The translations under genes and the position numbers were made by a program. Source: Rhabditoides inermis (lineage: Eukaryota; Nematoda; Chromadorea; Rhabditida; Rhabditidae). From it: DNA of 64,000 nt. The DNA is taken from contig CAWZYM010000019.1 in assembly GCA_963966185.1 (NCBI GenBank), positions 62,501 to 126,500 of the forward strand, given 5' to 3'. The first letter of the stretch is position 1. The number at the start of each line of letters is the position of its first letter. Shown in pieces: positions 56,689 through 64,000 of the stretch. The notes beneath the pieces are model-generated. The model saw only the letters and a list, made by a program, of their open reading frames with translations, searched no databases and had not been told where the DNA came from.

Positions 56689-59600
56689 ATGTCTGCCGTG
56701 AAGGCTAAGCCCCAGCGGCAAGCGGCCAAGCCGCTTAGCACTCGCGCAAAGAAGCGCATTGTTTCGGAGCAGGCTAGGTATGCTTGATTTTTTTTTTAAT
56801 TACTGGCCGTTTTATTGTATTTGAAATGTATGTGACCTCATTTTCATTCTAGAAATGCTCGTCTGAAGAAAGAGGAGACGACCAACAATGATTTCTACAC
56901 GCCGAAAGACGTGGATGCCGAGGACGTCAAGCCGAAACTGGATGCGAACGGCGAGGTCAAGAAGAAGATCACCTTTGACCACTTCGATTCGTCCGACGAG
57001 GAGGTAAGTAGCAACTCTTACTGTTTTCTAAATGAATACATACATTTTGTGTGACAGGATCTGCGCAACACTATCGGAAACATCCCTGTGAAGTGGTATG
57101 ATGACGAGGATCATATCGGATATGATAAGGTATGTCTATATGTTTTTTTTACTCACACCGAATTTTGTTATAGGATGGCGAGAAGATCTCGAAGCCGGCG
57201 AAGAAGGGCGAGATTGACTCGTTCCTCGAGAAACAGGAGGACAAGGACTACTGGTACGTTTGCAACTCTTTTTTTCAAACATAACGGGATCTTTCAGGCG
57301 CAAGGTGTACGACAAGCAGTTGGGCAAGGATGTGGTGCTCACTGACGAGCAGGTGAGAATTAGCGACCATTCATTTTATAAGCATTCCTTTTCTTGTTTG
57401 AGTTACCAGTATGTTGTTGTAGGTGGATAAGCTGAATCTGCTGGCGTCGGGCAAGTACCCGCAGATTGGCTACAACCCCTACCAGCCCTTCCTCGACATC
57501 TACTCTTCCGAGCATAGCATCCACCCCATCGACAACAGCGTCGAGCGCAAGAGCGCCTTCATCCCCTCCAAGTAAGTTTATTTCTATTTTTAATCAAAGT
57601 ACAACGTTCGTTCAGGAATGAGATGCTGCAAGTTTCGAAAATTGTGCACGCGATCAAGATGGGCTGGGCGCGTCCGCCGCGACCGCCCAAGCAGACGAAG
57701 CCGCCCGTCTACGATCTGTGGTCGAAGGAGGACGACGACACGAAGAAGACGCGGTCCGAGCTGGCGCGCATGCGGATGCACTATCCGGCTCCCAAGGTCG
57801 ACCTGCCCACGCACTACGAGTCGTACAACCCGGCCGAAGAGTATCTCATGACGGAGGAGGAGAAGAAGAAGTGGGAGGAGATGGATCCCGAAGACAGGAA
57901 GATTCAGTACATGCCGCAGAAGTTTGATGCTCTCCGACACGTGAGTGATATTTGATTCCTATCGTACAACATGTTTCGATTTGTTTCAGGTGCCGCAGTA
58001 CGATCGCTTCATCAGCGAGCGTTTCGAGCGCTGCCTCGACCTCTACCTCGCTCCGCGCCAGAGGAAGATGAAGGTACGCATCTGAAATGAATCATGCCTC
58101 TTACCAATGCGTGTTCAGCTGCAAGTGGAGGCGTCGGATCTGCTGCCCGATCTGCCCAACCCCAACGATCTCAAGCCCTTCCCCACCAAGCTCGCATTCG
58201 TGAGTGTATCGATTCTATGTGCACTTATAGATTGTATGACAAGGCGTTGTTTCAGTACATGTGTGGCCACGAGGGTCAGGTGCGTTGCATCGCGTCGGAG
58301 CCTGAGAAGGGCGAGCTGCTCGTGTCGGGAGGAGAGGACGGCACGGTCAGGGTGTGGATGATCAACTCGGGTCGTTGCATCAAGGTATGCTTTCATTTTC
58401 GTACGACGACCGAAAGTGTGACCGAGCCGACACTATTGTTTGCAGGTTGTCAAGCTGGACGAGCCAGTGACTTCGGTGGCGTTCTGCCCGGTCGCCTCGC
58501 GCACCATGGTCGCGGTCAGCTATGGAAACAAGGTATGTCGATGTTGTTTCATCTCCTTCTTCATTCTGTGCGTATTGTATAATAGTATTAATGGTTTATG
58601 ATTCAGGTTGCGTTGATCAACACTGAGTGCGGTGACAAGCTCGCCATTTCTGAGACGACCAAGGTGTGTTTTCTAATTTATTTTTGATACATGTTACTGG
58701 TTAGAAAATATATGAAATTAATGTACAATATTTCAATATTTTATTTTTCATCATGCACATCATGTACGTTTTACAAATGTGATGTTACGTATTGTATTGT
58801 AGTTGTTGGCTGGAGTGCAGCCGGAGACGGAGGAGGATGAGGTGCCCAAGGTGAAGTGGAGCAAGACGAAGAAGAACGATCGCGTCGTCCTCACCCTCCC
58901 CTATGTAAGTTTTTTGGTTGTTTTCATATTCGAATATTTTGAACGGAACGTGCATTGTCATTTTTAATCATGTTTCATGTGTGTTTGTGTTTGAGGCGGT
59001 GAAGCAAGTGACGTGGCACTCGAAGGGCGACTACTTTGCCACTGTGGCGGCGGCCGACGTGCCCCAATCCGTCTACATCCACCAGCTCAGCAAGTGCCGC
59101 TCTCAGGTCTGTGAACAGGCCATTTTTGTAGAAAATCACTGTTTTCCTTAAAAAGTCTTTGTTTATGCGTAAAATATTGAATACTTGAAAATTGAATTGA
59201 CTGTTGATATTTTTCAAGATACATGCATTGTTGAATTGACGCATTGTATGTGTTCAGTGTCCGTTCTCGAAGAGGAAGGGCTACATCCAGACTGTGGCGT
59301 TCCACCCCGCAGAGCCCACCTTCTTCGTCGCCACACAGCGACACGTCAGGGTGAGTGGGGGAATAGGGAGGGAAATGGACTTACATCATACATCTGTATT
59401 GTATTGTATTGTATGATATTGTATTGTACGTGTTTGTTGCAGATGTACGACCTGGCCAAGTGTCAGCTGAAGAAGAAGCTGATCACGGGTCTGCTGTCGC
59501 TGTCGACCATCTGTCCGGACAGGGAGGGAGAGAACCTGTTCGTGGGAGGGCTGGACAACCGCTTCTCGTGGATGGACCTGCAGCTGAGCGACAAGCCGTG

Positions 59601-60014
59601 GAAGCAGCTGCGCCACCACACGAGCGCCATCCGATCCATCGCCTACCACAAGAGGTGCGTGCGAGGGAGGGAGGGGGGGGGGGGTGGAGTGGGAGAGTGA
59701 GTTTGTGTGTCCAGGTACCCTCTGCTCGCCACTGTCTCGGACGATGGCACTGCCCTCGTCTACTATGCGCGCATCCACACCGACTTCACCAGGGAAAACG
59801 AGCTCGTGAGTTGTTTTGAACTGATTGTCTTCCTTTTCTTCTTTTCCCCCCTGCTTATATTTTGATCATGTTTGTGTGGCAGGTTCCTGTGAAGAAGCTG
59901 ATCGGGCACCGTCCGGTGAACGGTCTGTCCATGCTGTCTACGGTGTGGCATCCCACGCAGCCCTGGCTCATCACTGCCGGAGCAGACGGAAGGATCGCAC
60001 TCTTCAGCTACTGA
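56689..60014 (+). CDS. BOP1: BOP1/ERB1 ribosome-biogenesis factor
   Basis: About fourteen exons encode a complete protein of about 710 residues. BOP1 (yeast Erb1) forms the PeBoW complex with PES1 and WDR12 in the nucleolus and is needed for 5.8S/25-28S rRNA maturation of the 60S subunit. The N-terminus is basic and acidic ([38 protein letters not shown]). The BOP1NT domain has [60 protein letters not shown] and [17 protein letters not shown]. The WD40 propeller starts [20 protein letters not shown] and includes [38 protein letters not shown] and [16 protein letters not shown], ending [19 protein letters not shown]. All expected blocks are present. Confidence 0.96.
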
Positions 60015-61690
60015 TCCGCTCTCTTTGTGCTTTCTCTTCATCTACCGATAGAGACACGCCAAGACTTATTATATTCCTTTTTTCCTTTCTCACCGATGTT
60101 GTTAGGTTGCACGTCACTGTTTCTGCCTGGTTTGTTATATTGTCTGTTAGAATTGAGAGAATGTATACCTGTTATCGTGTTGTTGAATAGCATGTCCGCT
60201 TTCAATTCGGAAATGTGTTGTTGAATTTGTGTTTGAGAGAATGAAAATGTTTTGATTGATGATGATGAGTGATTCCTTGAGGGGGTTGGAATTGAACGCT
60301 TTTCGTATACCTGGTGTTTGTGGGAAGGATTTGGATTCTGCACCGTCTTATCAGTTCTATCAGTATGGATAGGTGATAAGGGAATTTCCTGCAGTGGGTG
60401 GGGCTTTTCTATAAATTGTACATGTTCGTTTTAATATTACTATTTTTCGTGCTCGATTCACGATATTATGGATTACAATTTGCGTCGGCATGCTTCAAAG
60501 GCGACCGGATGTTGCGTCAGAGGATACTGTGATGGGATAATTGCTCACGTATGCATGGATTAGTCGCCTATTTGTCATATGCGCGTTTCGTGCGAACCGT
60601 ACCGTACCGTGAGACCTTTACGCTGAGTTTTTTTATTATCCTTTTTTTGTAACTTATTTCTATTCGCCGTGCATGCTTGCATTGAGAAGATCTTTTGTGT
60701 ATCTTTTGAGTGGTGATAGCTGTAGGGAGTGAGTGACAAACGGACAATGACCGATGCGGTGAGAGAGGGTGGCTAGAGAGTCTGTGAAAGGAGGAGTGCG
60801 CAGAGTGACAGAGTGTTTGCGCCCCTCGAAGGGAGAAGCGCTCTCTCTATATTTGGTGAGCCCTCGCTCACTAATCACCGCCGCTGTATTGATTGGTGTA
60901 ATTTTGATTCATTCAATTGTTCATGATTTTCGTGAGAAATCAAGTGCATTTCCTTATGTGACCTGACCACTTCCGGCCGCGTCTTTTGATTTCATGCCTC
61001 GTTGCTCACTGCAATCAGCTGATACTACACTCACTGCAGTGAGTGAGGGAGAGAGTGAGTGAGAGACAGGTGGACAGGTATGCGATCAATAGGAGAGAGA
61101 GAGAGAAAGGACGGAGTGAGAGAGATGCGAGAGAGAGAGAGTTGCGCTCGTGTCTCCATTGAGGTATTGAGGTGTGCGCGCGCGGTTTTGAGGTGAGGAT
61201 GCGAGAGAGTGTGGTGAGGGGAGTGAGCGCAGACGAGTGAGTGAGGTGAGAGAGTGCGTGAGAGAGAGAGGGCAGAGGGTGTCACCCAGTGTTCCACCAG
61301 CAGGTACGCGCCAGTCCAATTCCCGCACCTACGTTTCCAGTTTAATGTGTGTGGCAGATTGATATGAATGATGCGCTGATCACGATGACACTAACACTGT
61401 GATCTAAACGGTCATTTTGTCGTTTCTGCAATGCATTGTTACGTGGTCGTTTTCGTGATTAATGATGATTAATGGACCACTGCTCCTCTCTGCTCCTTCT
61501 CCTGCTCCTTCTTGCTCCTCTCCTGCTCCATGTGACTGCTCCTTTCTAGGGGAATCTCCCGTTGCCATGGTCTCTCTCTATTTTGCATGCCAGCGCTCTC
61601 TCATATTCGGCCGCCCGTTTACTTATGCCCCACGTCCTTTCGTGATTGTAGTCGACTTGCTATGATATCCTCTCTCTCTCCTCTCTCTCT

Positions 61691-61749
<59 letters not shown>

Positions 61750-62424
61750 CCCTCTCCCTCGATCTTTTTCTTACTCAGTTTCGCTCTGTCACTGTCCTCG
61801 CTTATGGAAATCAACGCTTGTGTGTGGGAAAGTTACTGGAAACTTTCGTATTTGTGAGTTTACCACGTTTTGTGTCGTCTCACTCGGATTTACGACACAG
61901 TGAATTGTGAATCGCTTCCTTTTCGGTGCGTGTTTCGAATTGAGGTGACCCCGTCTGCGCACTCCGCCATTGCCGTGCTATTTCCGCGTCTCTGGCGCCT
62001 CCATGCATGTCCAACAATCCGTCCTCCACCTCCTCCTCTCACTCGCAGTATTGTACGTGTCGGAGTAGGAGCAGGAGCAGCCACTCCCTTCCTCTCCGCC
62101 TTCTTCTTCTCCGTTTTCCGTTCTGCATCTCTCTCTCCTTTTCTTTGAAAACCAGTACGGGAGTAGTGTCAATTTACTCGACTCCCTTGTGGAAGCGGGA
62201 GAGGCGTGGTCGATTCCGGTTCGTTGATCTACCAGTATCGATCGGTGGCCGCCGCCGCTCCATCCACCCACCTCGACGATTTCGTCGCATCAGCACTACC
62301 TGGTTGATTTACGGGGCCATCGTTATGATGTTTGGTGGGTGATAGGCGAAGAGGAGCCGGTTCCACAGATGATTACTGCAAGCAAGCAAAGAGAAGAAGT
62401 CGGCAAGTAGAACGGCAGTACACT

Positions 62425-62465
<41 letters not shown>

Positions 62466-62754
62466 GTATGCAAATCACCCGCGATTGTCGCCCTCTGTTC
62501 CTTTATTGCGTGCGCGGATTTCGGAATTCCGGAATTTGACGGATTTCTCTTTTCGCGCGCGCTGTATCCGCTGTTCCGATTAGCGGGCAGCGGATCTGAT
62601 GTAGTGGATTATCGATCGGGTGGAATCGATTGATACGGATTATTGATTGTCGCGATTGTTTCGTGATTGTCATCGATGCTATGTGAATCCGCGGCCCACT
62701 CTTTCGCTCTGATCCGCTTATACAGAGTGAGAGAGAGCGCCACGAGCGTGTCTG

Positions 62755-62797
<43 letters not shown>

Positions 62798-63365
62798 TTA
62801 TTCTCAAGAGAGCGGCTCGCTGGCCCGTCCGCTGTTCGCTTTCTGGCTTGTAATGATGACCGCACTGTACTGATTTCTCGAGATTTTTGTCTGCGTACAT
62901 CCTGGGCATGGCTGAGTATCTCTCTCTCTCTCTCGCTAGCTCAATGGATTGTTTTCTATATGCATCGCTTCGTCAAAGCCTAATCTCTTTTCTCCATCTC
63001 TCTCCACGCGTCACAGAGATTTTCACTTTCGATTTTTATGGCCGTGTGTCTGTCGAATTGATTGATTTATTGATTGATTAGCGGCGGCGGCTCGGTGTCG
63101 CTTCTTTTTCTCATTTCGGCGTTGCTTTCTGCTGATTTCGGAATAGTGACTAACCCACTTTTCTCAACGTTGTCGGTTAGCAGTCGAGAAAAGACGGAGA
63201 TGGAAAGGAAAGGCGTGAGATGCGCTCTCTCTCACCTTTTCCAATCCTTTTCGAAAATACACTGTCGTCTATTCACATATGTATTGCCCGCTCACTCTCT
63301 CTGTTTTATGCTCATCGTTTTTGCGGTCAGCCGGATTTATAGGCAATTGCTTTGCACCTCTCCCG

Positions 63366-63406
<41 letters not shown>

Positions 63407-63512
63407 TTGCAAGATATTACAGCGGCATAAGAGAGAACAAGGATGAGAATTCGTAGCAATCCTAGACGTTTCACTGTGTTTCTGCTGACGATGAGCTTTA
63501 TCATGCAAGAGA

Positions 63513-63568
<56 letters not shown>

Positions 63569-64000
63569 TGTGTGTGCTGTATGTGTTGTGATGATGACTT
63601 GTTAGTGATTACTAGTTCTCGTCGCGTCTTCACGCAATGTGTGTAAAGTCTACAGCGAGTAGTGCTAGAGTGTACACTTTGGTGTATTCTGCGGTTTATT
63701 GTGCATTGTGTGTTTTTCGGCGCGTTTGTTTTATGTCAACGGCAGAATTGTCTGAATGGCTACAGTAGGGTCATGAATTCATCAGTTCATTGAAACGCAC
63801 TCCGCAATAACATTTATTTGTAGTCCTTCTCTCTTATCTTGTCGTTTTTCCTGCTTTTTCTATGCGCGCGAATATGTTTTTATGATCTGTTTCATAACAC
63901 ACACGCGCAAACCCGTTTGATGTGCTTGTCTGCCAGTCAGTGAATGAACCATCTTCTAATCCCAACCACTTGCCTCCTAATACCCTCCCTAAAACACTGT
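60015..64000. other. Gene-poor right end
   Basis: Nearly 4 kb after BOP1 show no convincing exons. It contains (CT)n/(GA)n tracts at 61672-61756, 62430-62462, 62757-62795, 63370-63400 and 63510-63565, and otherwise unique AT-moderate sequence. It could be upstream regulatory DNA or a long 5' intron of a gene beyond the window. Confidence 0.4.

Noticed and set aside
60015..64000. Short ORFs downstream of BOP1
   Set aside because: All are brief, compositionally simple or cross CT/GA tracts, and no splice-linked chain could be built.

Overview
The window is nuclear DNA of a nematode, most likely rhabditid-like. The clues are densely packed multi-exon genes with many 45-120 bp GT-AG introns, a serpentine chemoreceptor of the Sra/Srab/Sre type, tandem casein-kinase-1/TTBK-like kinases, a UDP-glucuronosyltransferase, a DGAT2-like acyltransferase, and likely trans-splice acceptors directly before some start codons. 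The species cannot be named from the sequence. All gene models were joined by eye from splice sites and reading-frame phase.

Left part (1-21.5 kb). A partial orphan gene (-) lies downstream of a DGAT2-like acyltransferase (-). A chemoreceptor gene (+) converges on a UDP-glucuronosyltransferase (-). Then come a GNAT/glycine-N-acyltransferase-like gene (-) and a compact + strand cluster: two CK1/TTBK-like kinases only 88 bp apart, followed by a signal-peptide/single-TM protein.

Middle (22.1-30.5 kb). Two adjacent minisatellites fill about 8.4 kb. The first has about 100 copies of a 47-bp unit carrying a 9-bp-arm hairpin. The second has about 100 copies of a purine-rich ~34-bp unit with ~0.9-kb higher-order duplications. 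Giant ORFs across both are repeat artefacts.

Right part (30.5-60 kb). There is an orphan gene (-), a degenerate + strand locus between two G-rich fold-back elements, a CUB/LDLa single-pass receptor-like gene (-) with a distant signal-peptide exon, a WDR11 orthologue (-), a coiled-coil protein (+), an EME1-like DNA-repair subunit (-) and a BOP1/ERB1 ribosome-biogenesis factor (+) that shares a ~200-bp divergent promoter with EME1. The last 4 kb show no convincing gene.

Three features run through the whole window. (GA)n/(CT)n tracts are everywhere, and several introns are built almost entirely of them. Fold-back (MITE-like) elements sit in introns and intergenic DNA: one family has GGTCAGTCTCTTC termini and at least four copies, and others end in TTAA. 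A few introns use GC-AG splice sites. The genes do not form one pathway. They mix housekeeping genes (BOP1, WDR11, EME1), lipid/xenobiotic metabolism (DGAT2, UGT, GNAT) and nematode-expanded families.
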